A stretch of 54,794 nt of DNA from Oscillibacter sp. (GTDB lineage Bacteria; Bacillota; Clostridia; Oscillospirales; Oscillospiraceae), in assembly GCA_017527365.1 (NCBI GenBank), contig JAFXQD010000009.1, forward strand, positions 1 to 54,794. Direction: 5' to 3'. Positions 8,928 through 15,622 of the stretch are shown here, piece by piece. Within the stretch, counting starts at the first letter, position 1, and the number at the start of each line of letters is the position of its first letter. Made by a program: the position numbers and the translations under genes. The notes beneath the pieces were generated by a model. The model was not told where the DNA came from. It ran no database searches and saw nothing but the letters and a program-made list of their open reading frames with translations.

Positions 8928-9557
8928 TTATAAAGCCGACGGAAACGATAAGTTTTCCCAGTCGATTTTATCCGACTTATAATAAAACTCCCGGTCGCGC
9001 CCGCCGACAGCCCGCAGAACCCGGCACGGATTCCCCGCCGCTACCGCGTTGTCGGGAATGTCTTTCGTGACGACGCTCCCCGCGCCGATAACCGTATTTT
9101 TCCCGATACGCACGCCGGGGACAATCAGGGCGCCCGCGCCAACCCACGCGTTTTCGCCAATCCATACGTCCCGGTTGTACTGCAAGCCCCGCGCCCGAAG
9201 CTCCGGGTCAACGGGATGGTTCGCCGTCGCTATCGTGACGTTCGGGCCGAACATCACGCGGTCTCCTACATAAATATGGCCGTCGTCCACGAGGGTGAGG
9301 TTAAAGTTGGCGTAGACGCCGGAGCCGAAATGGACATGCCGCCCGCCCCAGTTGGCGCGGAACGGGAGCTCGATATAACAGCCGTCGCCGCACTCGGCGA
9401 AAACTTCCTTCATGTACGACTGTTTCTTGTCGTAGTCCGACGGCTTCAACTGGTTGAACGCCCAAAGCCCGTCCTGCAACGGCGTTTGTTCGCGCATAAT
9501 TTCGGGGTCGGCGGGGTCGTAAATCAGCCCCGCGACCATTCTTTCATACTGCGTCAT
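8928..9557 (-). CDS. Sugar O-acetyltransferase (maltose/galactoside acetyltransferase type)
   Basis: A 209-residue acetyl-CoA-dependent transferase. The N-terminal Maa-type helical cap (ERMVAGLIYDPADPEI, LNDYN-like spacing) precedes left-handed beta-helix hexapeptide repeats: IYVGDRVMFGPNVTI, then WIGENAWVGAGALIVPGVRIG, then NTVIGAGSVVTKDIP. The catalytic His is in TANHPVDPELR, and the terminal AVAAGNPCRVLR is characteristic. Members acetylate maltose, galactosides or similar sugars; the acceptor is unknown. It is preceded by the small conserved gene after 12 bases and followed by the RadC-like gene. Confidence 0.9.
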   Translation of the reverse strand: MTQYERMVAGLIYDPADPEIMREQTPLQDGLWAFNQLKPSDYDKKQSYMKEVFAECGDGCYIELPFRANWGGRHVHFGSGVYANFNLTLVDDGHIYVGDRVMFGPNVTIATANHPVDPELRARGLQYNRDVWIGENAWVGAGALIVPGVRIGKNTVIGAGSVVTKDIPDNAVAAGNPCRVLRAVGGRDREFYYKSDKIDWENLSFPSAL

Positions 9558-9569
9558 GCCCCCGCCCCT

Positions 9570-9857
9570 TTACTTGCGTATGAACATATGCTCATATTGC
9601 TTTTTTGCTTCCGCGACATCGGGAAACGGCTCCGAAAGTCGCCGCCACGCCAATTCATTTTTATAAAACTGCGCGAACGTTTCCCCGACAGTCTCAAAAT
9701 CGCAAATATTCCAACTCTCGAACATTTTCTTGTAACCTGCGTATTGCGGAAACGGGTCCTGAAATTTCCGGCGGCGCACGCGACGATTCGCAAGGTTTTT
9801 AGAATATTTTCCCTTTCTTTCGCCGCAGCGCGGCGTATGTTTATAAGAACGGCTCAT
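9570..9857 (-). CDS. Small basic conserved hypothetical protein (MSRSYK type)
   Basis: A 95-residue protein opening with MSRSYKHTP, then a strongly basic stretch (SKNLANRRVRRRKFQ) and an aromatic-rich C-terminal half. Short proteins starting MSRSYK with a following Arg/Lys-rich segment are widespread in Firmicutes, with no function known to me. The basic half could bind nucleic acid, but that is inference. It is flanked in the same direction by a hydrolase gene and the acetyltransferase, with gaps of 33 and 12 bases. Confidence 0.7.
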   Translation of the reverse strand: MSRSYKHTPRCGERKGKYSKNLANRRVRRRKFQDPFPQYAGYKKMFESWNICDFETVGETFAQFYKNELAWRRLSEPFPDVAEAKKQYEHMFIRK

Positions 9858-9890
9858 AGCCTATCCTCCAATTATCGCAACGCGCCAAAA

Positions 9891-10496
9891 TTATCCTATT
9901 TGTACGCGCCGGAGCCAACCATCCAGAAACGCCGTTTGCTCTTCCGTATGGAACCAGTGTTCCCCGTTTTCCATAACCGTAATATCCGCCCCGATTTGCG
10001 CGGCGAAAGCGCGTATTGTCTCCGTGGACTGCAAATTATCTTTCGCGCCGCACAGAATGGAAGTCGGGGCGCCCCACGAAACCGGATGTGCGCGAACCCA
10101 TGAGAGGTAATCCCATGAAAGCGTCTCGCCGAAAGCCGTCTCTATGGCGCCCTTTTCCCGCAATTCGCCTTCCGTAACGCCCGCCCGCGCCATCATGCCC
10201 GCAATGAGCGCTTCCATATCGACAATAGGCGATATGAAATACGCCTTTGCAATCGGCTTGTCGTTGAGGGCGTGCATGGCAAAGAACGCTCCCATGCTGT
10301 TTGCGATAAGGATAATGTCATCATGCGGGGCGGCGAAAGAATCGAAGAAGCGGCGGAACTCGCCCCGCGCCTCCCAAGGCGTCCGCGAATGGTAATCCAA
10401 CCCGACAACGTCGTATTCGGGGAAAAGCGGCTTGTAATGTTCCGCCTCCTGCGCGGAGCCGCCTTTGCCGTGCACATAAAGCAAGCCTTTTTTCAT
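9891..10496 (-). CDS. Alpha/beta hydrolase
   Basis: A 201-residue protein with an alpha/beta hydrolase fold: an N-terminal strand and oxyanion region (LLYVHGKGGSAQEAEH), a nucleophile elbow IANSMGAFFAM (N-S-M-G instead of the usual G-x-S-x-G), an acid region (ILCGAKDNLQS) and a terminal histidine in ENGEHWFHTEEQ. The catalytic triad therefore looks complete. Members are carboxylesterases or RBBP9/YdeN-like serine hydrolases; the substrate is unknown. It is one of a chain of small minus-strand genes with short gaps. Confidence 0.83.
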   Translation of the reverse strand: MKKGLLYVHGKGGSAQEAEHYKPLFPEYDVVGLDYHSRTPWEARGEFRRFFDSFAAPHDDIILIANSMGAFFAMHALNDKPIAKAYFISPIVDMEALIAGMMARAGVTEGELREKGAIETAFGETLSWDYLSWVRAHPVSWGAPTSILCGAKDNLQSTETIRAFAAQIGADITVMENGEHWFHTEEQTAFLDGWLRRVQIG

Positions 10497-10523
10497 GATA
10501 TGTTCCCCATAAATTCCATAACG

Positions 10524-11075
10524 CTAACGGATTTCCCGCCCCGCCCTGATGTAACGCCCTTCTTGGACTGCGGCAAGCGTCGCTATGGCGCAAGCCGCAA
10601 TAGAAGCGTGTGTCGCGCTAACGAAAGGCAATGCAAAGGGCAGTACAAACAACGCGAACCCCGCGATTTTATTCATGACGGTATGCGCAACGATAAGCCT
10701 TTTTTGCGATACGAGCCCCGTTATGATATTGCAAATTTTAACCGCCGCTATTACCGCAATCCAAACCCATAGCCGGGCTGGAATATTTACCGCGGGCGCG
10801 AGCTTCGCCAGAGCGGCTGTCGCAAACAGGAAATCCGCGGCGGCGTCCAGTTTCGCGCCGAACGCGGTTGAGGAGCCGGTTTTTCTTGCGACGGCGCCGT
10901 CCGCCATATCGCTGATTCCGCCCAGCAGGTACGCGGCGTAAAATGGCGGCGACAACGCCGGGAAATACGCCATAAGCGCGGCGCATACGATACGGAAACT
11001 TGTGATAATATTCGCCGCCTGTTTCCTTACGCCATATCGCCGGACAGAATGCCGTAAATGTAGTAGTCGCACCAC
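10524..11075 (-). CDS. CDP-alcohol phosphatidyltransferase family protein
   Basis: A membrane enzyme with the full family signature DG-x2-AR-x8-G-x3-D-x3-D, seen in ISDMADGAVARKTGSS followed by GAKLDAAAD. About five hydrophobic helices follow. The family transfers a phosphatidyl group from CDP-diacylglycerol to an alcohol such as glycerol phosphate, inositol or serine. The start is uncertain: homology should begin at RKQAANIITSFRIV, but the codon just before is GTA, and the nearest accepted starts are GTG GTG at 11075 and 11072 or an ATG at 11126, all inside the upstream acetyltransferase gene. The 11075 choice is tentative. Confidence 0.85.
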   Translation of the reverse strand: MVRLLHLRHSVRRYGVRKQAANIITSFRIVCAALMAYFPALSPPFYAAYLLGGISDMADGAVARKTGSSTAFGAKLDAAADFLFATAALAKLAPAVNIPARLWVWIAVIAAVKICNIITGLVSQKRLIVAHTVMNKIAGFALFVLPFALPFVSATHASIAACAIATLAAVQEGRYIRAGREIR

Positions 11076-11572
11076 GCGCTCACCATCTTGCCCTGACGAA
11101 TCAGCCCTTCCCGCGTATAGCCGCACTTTTCAAGGATACGCTGGGAGGCGGTATTGCGCACGTCAACTTTTGCCCAAAGCCTCTGTAACTCCGTATGCGC
11201 GAAGCAGAAGCGGGTCATAGCCGACAGCGTTTCCGTTCCGTAGCCCCTGCCCTGACAGGCGGGCGCGATACGGATAGCGACGCAAGCCATACGGTCGTTT
11301 TCGATAAGGTACGCCCAAATATCGCCGATGATTTTCCCCGACGCCTTTTCCTCGACGCCCAAATGAAAGCTCTTGGAGGGCTTTTCGGGCTTTTGAAAGA
11401 GCAGTTCGGGGTTCTTATCGGTTTTTCCGGGGCTCTTGCCCCAATACGCATAGATTGACTTGTCCGGCGTCCATTCCTTCAAGGCGGGAATATCGTCCGG
11501 GCATAGGGGGCGGAGACGGAGCCGCGCCGCGTCTATTACGGGCTTATGTTCGATATAGTCGGCAAGCGCCAT
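11027..11572 (-). CDS. GNAT family N-acetyltransferase (RimJ/RimL-like)
   Basis: A 181-residue acetyltransferase with a C-terminal GNAT core. The acetyl-CoA pyrophosphate loop is QGRGYGTE, preceded by strand VAIRIAP and followed by the typical RimJ-like region VDVRNTASQRILEKCGYTRE. Members acetylate protein N-termini, antibiotics or small amines; the substrate is unknown. It is encoded in the same direction as its neighbours, and the 3' end overlaps the region from which the CDP-alcohol phosphatidyltransferase must start. Confidence 0.88.
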   Translation of the reverse strand: MALADYIEHKPVIDAARLRLRPLCPDDIPALKEWTPDKSIYAYWGKSPGKTDKNPELLFQKPEKPSKSFHLGVEEKASGKIIGDIWAYLIENDRMACVAIRIAPACQGRGYGTETLSAMTRFCFAHTELQRLWAKVDVRNTASQRILEKCGYTREGLIRQGKMVSAWCDYYIYGILSGDMA

Positions 11573-11623
11573 GCGCGTCCCTCCTTGGAATCGGCTTGCG
11601 TATGCGTCCGGCGGGCAGCGGTT

Positions 11624-12223
11624 TCAATCGGGCTGTTGCCCGTCGTGCGCTTTCCACGCGCATTCCGTCATTTGCATATCGGTAAAGACCGCCGTAAACG
11701 ACGAATCCTCCGGGGAACAGGCGTAGATTCCGAAACGGATTTTCCCGCCGCCCTTGCGCATATGGCAGACGCGCATTTGGCGGAAGCGGGCGCCGTCCTC
11801 GGAACACTCAATCCGGTAATCGTCCCCGCGCCTGCTCAGGCGGTACCACATGGACTTCACGCCGCCGGGGATTTCCGTCGTCGCCCAGTCGGACCAGCCG
11901 TCGTTGGTCACCACGCTTCCGAGATGTTGAAACTCTCCGTTCTCATATTCCACGGACGCTTTCAGCCAGTTTTCGCCGTCCAGATACATCACGACGCCGC
12001 ACTGGTCGAAACGGCGCGAACTGCCGGAAAAATCGGTTTTCACAATAAAGCTGAAATAGGGCTCCTCCGTCTCCGTTTGCAACACGGGCGCGTTGTCGTT
12101 GCGGAAATGGTAGTAGGTTCTCTGCCAGAGGTCGGTATGCGGAAGGGTGGTTATTTCAACCCTGCCATCCCGAATAACGCAGTCTTTCGGACTTCTCACC
12201 CAGCGGAAAGCGTTCATATCCAT
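11624..12223 (-). CDS. DUF1349 domain protein (concanavalin-like fold)
   Basis: A 199-residue protein covering the DUF1349 domain: the early strand FRWVRSP, WQRTYYHFRNDNAP, an aromatic DQCGVVMYLDGENWLKAS core, and a late FGIYACSPED. Proteins of this family adopt a jelly-roll fold and are often linked to carbohydrate metabolism, but no enzymatic activity is established. There is no signal peptide, so it is cytoplasmic. AAGGAG precedes the ATG. A good promoter lies 45 bases upstream, inside a repeat that also occurs before the next gene. Confidence 0.85.
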   Translation of the reverse strand: MDMNAFRWVRSPKDCVIRDGRVEITTLPHTDLWQRTYYHFRNDNAPVLQTETEEPYFSFIVKTDFSGSSRRFDQCGVVMYLDGENWLKASVEYENGEFQHLGSVVTNDGWSDWATTEIPGGVKSMWYRLSRRGDDYRIECSEDGARFRQMRVCHMRKGGGKIRFGIYACSPEDSSFTAVFTDMQMTECAWKAHDGQQPD

Positions 12224-12267
12224 GGTAAAAGCTCCTTCTATGCTTTTCGGATTCCGATTGGTTCGCT

Positions 12268-12296
12268 ATTATAGCGCGGCGTCCGGGGAAAATCAA
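12268..12296 (-). promoter_or_regulatory. Promoter for the DUF1349 gene, within direct repeat copy A
   Basis: On the minus strand: TTGATT (12296-12291), a 17-bp spacer, TATAAT (12273-12268). The same element, base for base, recurs at 13004-13032. Confidence 0.7.
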
Positions 12297-12301
12297 GGCT
12301 T
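12268..12301. repeat. 34-bp direct repeat, copy A (pairs with 13004-13037)
   Basis: Identical over 34 bases to 13004-13037. A further shared 11-mer (CAAGCCGGAAT) follows each copy, at 12337-12347 and 13040-13050, so the copy at 13004 equals this one minus about 33 internal bases. The two copies bracket the transglutaminase-like gene. Confidence 0.85.
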
Positions 12302-12347
12302 AACGGACTGCGCAAGCCGTCCCGAAAACGGCGCGGCAAGCCGGAAT

Positions 12348-12974
12348 TTAACGCTGTCGGTCATATCCAAGTTCTGTGGGAAGATTATCCCATAACTCCG
12401 TCCTTGTTTTGTTTTCCCTCAGTTTTTCCAGTATCTTTATATCCGGGTCAGGGTATATCATAAGACCGTCAACTTCTCCCAGATGGGCGCGTATTGGAAA
12501 CGCGAGTTGTTCCGTTTCTACTGAAAACTGCGCGTTCACGCCGGGCTTGTTTCCTCTTGCGTCAAGCCTTATCCATTTTTTACAGGCTTTGAGATATACG
12601 CCGTTCAGCCCATGATAAATCAGGACAGGAGGGGTCGTTTCATCATCCAAAACCAGCTTTTGATAGCAAAAGCCCGTTGGAACGGATTTGCAACGCAGTA
12701 AAGCCGCCAACAAGTGGGATTTGGCAAAACAAGTTCCATGTCCCGCCCGCAAAACTTCAGAAGCGGCGCACGTTACCGTATCGGCGTTTATATCCGCCGA
12801 ATGTGAAATGTTGTCTCTGACAAATTCATAGGCTTTTTTGACAAAATCAGCCTCATCATTTGCCTTTTGGAACAGCGTTTCAGCCAATTCAACAATGGCT
12901 TTGTCGCCATAATCAATCACGCTGTCGCGTGTTAGATATTCGTTAGCGTCATGTGAGTATAAAAATATATCCAT
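12348..12974 (-). CDS. Transglutaminase-like domain protein
   Basis: A 208-residue cytoplasmic protein with a papain-like transglutaminase core: the catalytic Cys lies in GHGTCFAKSHLLAALLR, the His in IYHGLNGVYL, and the Asp in WIRLDARGN. Bacterial members are usually peptidases or hydrolases rather than true transglutaminases. Codon use is visibly A+T-richer than the neighbours, which suggests recent acquisition. GGAG lies before the ATG. The gene plus its upstream spacer is flanked by direct repeats carrying identical promoters. The target is unknown. Confidence 0.82.
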   Translation of the reverse strand: MDIFLYSHDANEYLTRDSVIDYGDKAIVELAETLFQKANDEADFVKKAYEFVRDNISHSADINADTVTCAASEVLRAGHGTCFAKSHLLAALLRCKSVPTGFCYQKLVLDDETTPPVLIYHGLNGVYLKACKKWIRLDARGNKPGVNAQFSVETEQLAFPIRAHLGEVDGLMIYPDPDIKILEKLRENKTRTELWDNLPTELGYDRQR

Positions 12975-13003
12975 AACTATCTCCGCAAATTCCGACTTAT
13001 TTC

Positions 13004-13032
13004 ATTATAGCGCGGCGTCCGGGGAAAATCAA
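13004..13032 (-). promoter_or_regulatory. Promoter for the transglutaminase-like gene, within repeat copy B
   Basis: On the minus strand: TTGATT (13032-13027), 17 bp, TATAAT (13009-13004), giving a leader of about 25 bases. Confidence 0.7.
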
Positions 13033-13037
13033 GGCTT
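13004..13037. repeat. 34-bp direct repeat, copy B (pairs with 12268-12301)
   Basis: Exact copy of 12268-12301, lying between the stop of the DUF3795 gene and the start of the transglutaminase-like gene. Confidence 0.85.
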
Positions 13038-13049
13038 GACAAGCCGGAA

Positions 13050-13487
13050 TCACCGCTTTTGATAGGCGACCAGTTCCGCTTCCGAGCCGTTGACGCTGTA
13101 ACTGCAAACGAGGATAAAGCCCGTGTCGGCGACGACGCCGTAACATGCGCCCATATCGGCGAAGGCAATCTGACAGCCGAGGTATACCTTGGTATCGTCC
13201 AGAAACTTGACCGTTTCGCCGCTGGGAATCGGGTAGGGCAGATTGACGAACGCGCCCGGCAACTCGTAAAGGGCGTCGGCTTCCGGGATTCCGTTCGCTT
13301 TCAGCAGGGAATTGACTTCCGCAAGCAGTTTCCGCTTAAATTCGGCGTACTGCTCTTTGCCTCCGGTTTTGATGTACTCCGCCGCGACGCACGTCCCGCC
13401 GAACGGCCTGCCGCCCGTCGCCGCGCACCCCCGGCAACTGTCCCTAAACTGACAGCCGTCGCATTTCGCGCCGCAAATCGTGTTCAT
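13050..13487 (-). CDS. DUF3795 domain protein, cysteine-rich
   Basis: A 145-residue protein whose first 35 residues hold the DUF3795 cysteine pattern (CGAKCDGCQFRDSCRGC, then C in GGTCVAAEY), probably a metal site. The C-terminal half is mixed alpha/beta with no motif I can name. The frame is open further upstream, but that part is very basic and low in complexity; the ATG at 13487 with GAAAGGA before it fits the family start. It sits alone between the divIVA terminator and the repeat at 13004. The function is unknown. Confidence 0.78.
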   Translation of the reverse strand: MNTICGAKCDGCQFRDSCRGCAATGGRPFGGTCVAAEYIKTGGKEQYAEFKRKLLAEVNSLLKANGIPEADALYELPGAFVNLPYPIPSGETVKFLDDTKVYLGCQIAFADMGACYGVVADTGFILVCSYSVNGSEAELVAYQKR

Positions 13488-13536
13488 AGTATCCGTCCTT
13501 TCGCCCCGACGCCCGCCGATTGCGGCGCGCCAATCG

Positions 13537-13563
13537 AAAAGGGGCTGTCGGGTGGACAGCCCC
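13537..13563 (-). terminator. Terminator after divIVA
   Basis: A perfect 9-bp stem (13541-13549 with 13555-13563) and a 5-base loop, followed on the minus strand by TTTT. It ends the ylmE-sepF-divIVA unit. Confidence 0.78.
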
Positions 13564-13573
13564 GCGTGGCGGG

Positions 13574-14191
13574 TTAGTCCTTTTTCAGCGACTGCCCAAA
13601 CTTCAGCTCGTCCAGACGGGGCGCGGCTTTGGCGCCCTCTTTCGGCTCCTCTTCCGCGCCCTTGCCCTCGCCCGCCTTGGCGGGTTCGGACGGCGTTTCC
13701 GCCTTCTTCTCCTCCTTGTAGTCGGAGAGCGTCGCGTTCACCTGCATTTGGGGGAGCTGTTCCAAGAATTTGAGCTCCTGCGAGCACAATTCCCGCCCCG
13801 ACGCGATAAACCGCGCCATTTCCGTGCGCCCCCGGCGCATACGCTCCTCAAGCTCGGCGACTTCCTTCCGGCAGTCGTCGCGGCGCGACAAGGCCTCGTC
13901 GCTGGCGTTGGCAAGGATTTCGTCGCGGCGGGTCTCGGCGTCTTTGAGAATGCTTTCCGCCGTCTTTTGGGCGGCCAGAAGCGCGGAGCGCATAGCCTCC
14001 TCGGTGGCGCGGTACTCCTCCACCTTGTCCACCATGACTTTGAGCTTGGATTTCAGGGTTGCGTTCTCTTTGTAGAGCGTCTCGTAATCCTCGGCGACGG
14101 CGTCCAGAAACTCGTCCACCATGGACGTATTATAGCCGCGAAGCAGAGCCTTGTTAAAGACATGGGTAGAAACATCCTGCGGTTTGAGCAT
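13574..14191 (-). CDS. divIVA: DivIVA domain protein
   Basis: A 205-residue coiled-coil cell pole and septum protein. The N-terminal membrane-binding domain is intact (LKPQDVSTHVFNKALLRGYN, then VDEFLDAVAEDYE), followed by a long coiled coil to about residue 150. The acidic, Ala/Glu/Pro-rich tail ends SLKKD. In Gram-positive bacteria DivIVA senses negative membrane curvature and recruits division or sporulation partners. It lies 46 bases after sepF in the conserved ylmE-sepF-divIVA order and is followed by a terminator. Confidence 0.93.
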   Translation of the reverse strand: MLKPQDVSTHVFNKALLRGYNTSMVDEFLDAVAEDYETLYKENATLKSKLKVMVDKVEEYRATEEAMRSALLAAQKTAESILKDAETRRDEILANASDEALSRRDDCRKEVAELEERMRRGRTEMARFIASGRELCSQELKFLEQLPQMQVNATLSDYKEEKKAETPSEPAKAGEGKGAEEEPKEGAKAAPRLDELKFGQSLKKD

Positions 14192-14237
14192 AAAACACTC
14201 GTCCTCTCTTTATGATTGGTTTCCGCGCCGTAAGGCG

Positions 14238-14687
14238 TCAGAAATAGCTTACGCTGTTTTCCAGTTCGTCCAGCGCGTCGCCCTCAATGTCCACGTGATA
14301 GGGGGTAATCAGGTAAGTATTGGCGGCGATTTTCTTAATTTTGCCCTCCCCGGCGTAAGTGACGCCGGAAAGGAAGTCCAAGAGGCGATTTGCGGCCTCC
14401 TTGGGCGTGGACTCCATATTCAGCACCACGGTGCGGCGGGCTTTGAGATGGTCGGCGATTTCGGTGGCGTTCTCAAAATCCTCCGGCTTGACCAGTATGA
14501 CCTTCAACTCTGCGGCGGGAAGTCCGGCGGGCTTGCCGCGCCGCTCGTCCGTCCGGTTCGGACGGCGTTCCTCGTAGGAGCCTCGACTACCGCGCATATC
14601 CGTTTCCTCATCGTCGTATTCGTCGGAATACTCGTCCTCGTCGGCGTAGGGGTGAGTAATCTTTTTCAGCTCCTCGAAGATGTTCAT
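14238..14687 (-). CDS. sepF: Cell division protein SepF
   Basis: A 149-residue FtsZ-associated protein. The N-terminal amphipathic helix (MNIFEELKKITH) would insert in the membrane, an acidic linker follows, and the C-terminal domain (ELKVILVKPEDFENATEIAD to YLITPYHV) forms the polymerising core. It anchors and shapes FtsZ filaments at the septum and can partly replace FtsA, which is not seen in this window. The start overlaps the ylmE stop by 4 bases. Confidence 0.95.
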   Translation of the reverse strand: MNIFEELKKITHPYADEDEYSDEYDDEETDMRGSRGSYEERRPNRTDERRGKPAGLPAAELKVILVKPEDFENATEIADHLKARRTVVLNMESTPKEAANRLLDFLSGVTYAGEGKIKKIAANTYLITPYHVDIEGDALDELENSVSYF

Positions 14688-15394
14688 ATCTTTGCCCCTC
14701 CTGTGTCATAATGGCGCGCCCCGAAGATGGCCGTGCCCACGCGGACCATCGTCGCCCCGGCGCGAACGGCGTCCGCATAGTCGCCGCTCATCCCCATGGA
14801 AAGTTCCATAGGCACATTATGAAACAATTTCTCTTTAATGTCAACATAAAGAGAGCGCGTTTCCTCAAAATAACGCAAAGTTTCGTCGCGTCCGGCGTCG
14901 AAGGGGGGGATGACCATAACGCCCCGCGTTTGGACATGGGGCAAGGAAAGGGACTTTTCGGCGGCGCGGAAGAGTTCGGGCGGCGCGAAGCCGCTTTTAG
15001 AGCTCTCCCCGGCGATATTGACTTCCAAAAGAATCGGCTGGGCGATATTGAGCGCGGCGGCGACCTTTTCGATTTCCAGCAGGAGCGCCTCCGAGCCCAC
15101 GGACTGAATCAAAGCAACCTGTCCGACGACCTGCCGGACTTTGTTCCTCTGCAAATGCCCGATAAAGTGCAGGGGGGCGCCGTCGTAGGCGTTTTCGGAG
15201 AGCTTTTGCCGCATTTCCTGCACGCGGTTCTCTCCGAGCGCGTCAATGCCCGCCGCGACCGCCTCCCGGCAGGCGGCGGCGCCGTTCATCTTGCTTGCGC
15301 CCACAAGCGTAATGTCGCGCCCCGTGCGCCCCGCCTCGCGGGCGGCGGCGTCGATATTCTCCCGTACCAGCGCGATGTTCTCCGCGATAGACAT
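14684..15394 (-). CDS. ylmE: YggS/YlmE family pyridoxal phosphate homeostasis protein
   Basis: A 236-residue PLP-binding protein with an alanine-racemase-like barrel but no known racemase activity; members maintain PLP and amino-acid balance. The lysine for PLP is in LVGASKMNG; HFIGHLQRNK and the late MGMSGDYADAVRAGATMVRVG are family signatures. An ATG-less upstream extension (GTG at 15403) is possible, but the ATG at 15394 has AAAGGAG at the right distance. It begins a three-gene unit with sepF and divIVA. Confidence 0.93.
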   Translation of the reverse strand: MSIAENIALVRENIDAAAREAGRTGRDITLVGASKMNGAAACREAVAAGIDALGENRVQEMRQKLSENAYDGAPLHFIGHLQRNKVRQVVGQVALIQSVGSEALLLEIEKVAAALNIAQPILLEVNIAGESSKSGFAPPELFRAAEKSLSLPHVQTRGVMVIPPFDAGRDETLRYFEETRSLYVDIKEKLFHNVPMELSMGMSGDYADAVRAGATMVRVGTAIFGARHYDTGGAKI

Positions 15395-15439
15395 GCTACC
15401 CACTCCTTTTTTTCTACTCTGCCCGTCCGGGCGGACTGC

Positions 15440-15468
15440 ATTTTAAAACCTTCCCCGGAAAAAGTCAA
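15440..15468 (-). promoter_or_regulatory. Promoter for ylmE-sepF-divIVA
   Basis: Minus strand: TTGACT (15468-15463), 17-bp spacer, TAAAAT (15445-15440), about 45 bases before the ylmE ATG. Confidence 0.75.
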
Positions 15469-15469
15469 T

Positions 15470-15514
15470 CTCCCGGCGCCGACGCGCCGCCCTCCCCCGG
15501 TCAGAGGGAGGGCT
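15470..15514. repeat. Dispersed hairpin repeat, family 2 (related to 34500-34540)
   Basis: A compound of two hairpins: GGCGC with GCGCC, then CCCTCCC with GGGAGGG. The same order and nearly the same bases recur at 34500-34540 between ppaC and lepA. It lies directly upstream of the ylmE promoter. Confidence 0.6.
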
Positions 15515-15622
15515 GTCTTTTCGGGCTTGCGGCGCCGAAAGGGGAAACTCGCGGGAAGTTTCCGCGGCGTTTAAAACGTTTCGGAAAAGTTCCCGTCCGG
15601 CGGCGGACAAGGCGGAGATTTT

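Noticed and set aside
9605..9802. Overlapping small frames on both strands near the MSRSYK gene
   Set aside because: The frame at 9570-9857 has the known opening and the right neighbours; the others lack ribosome binding sites.
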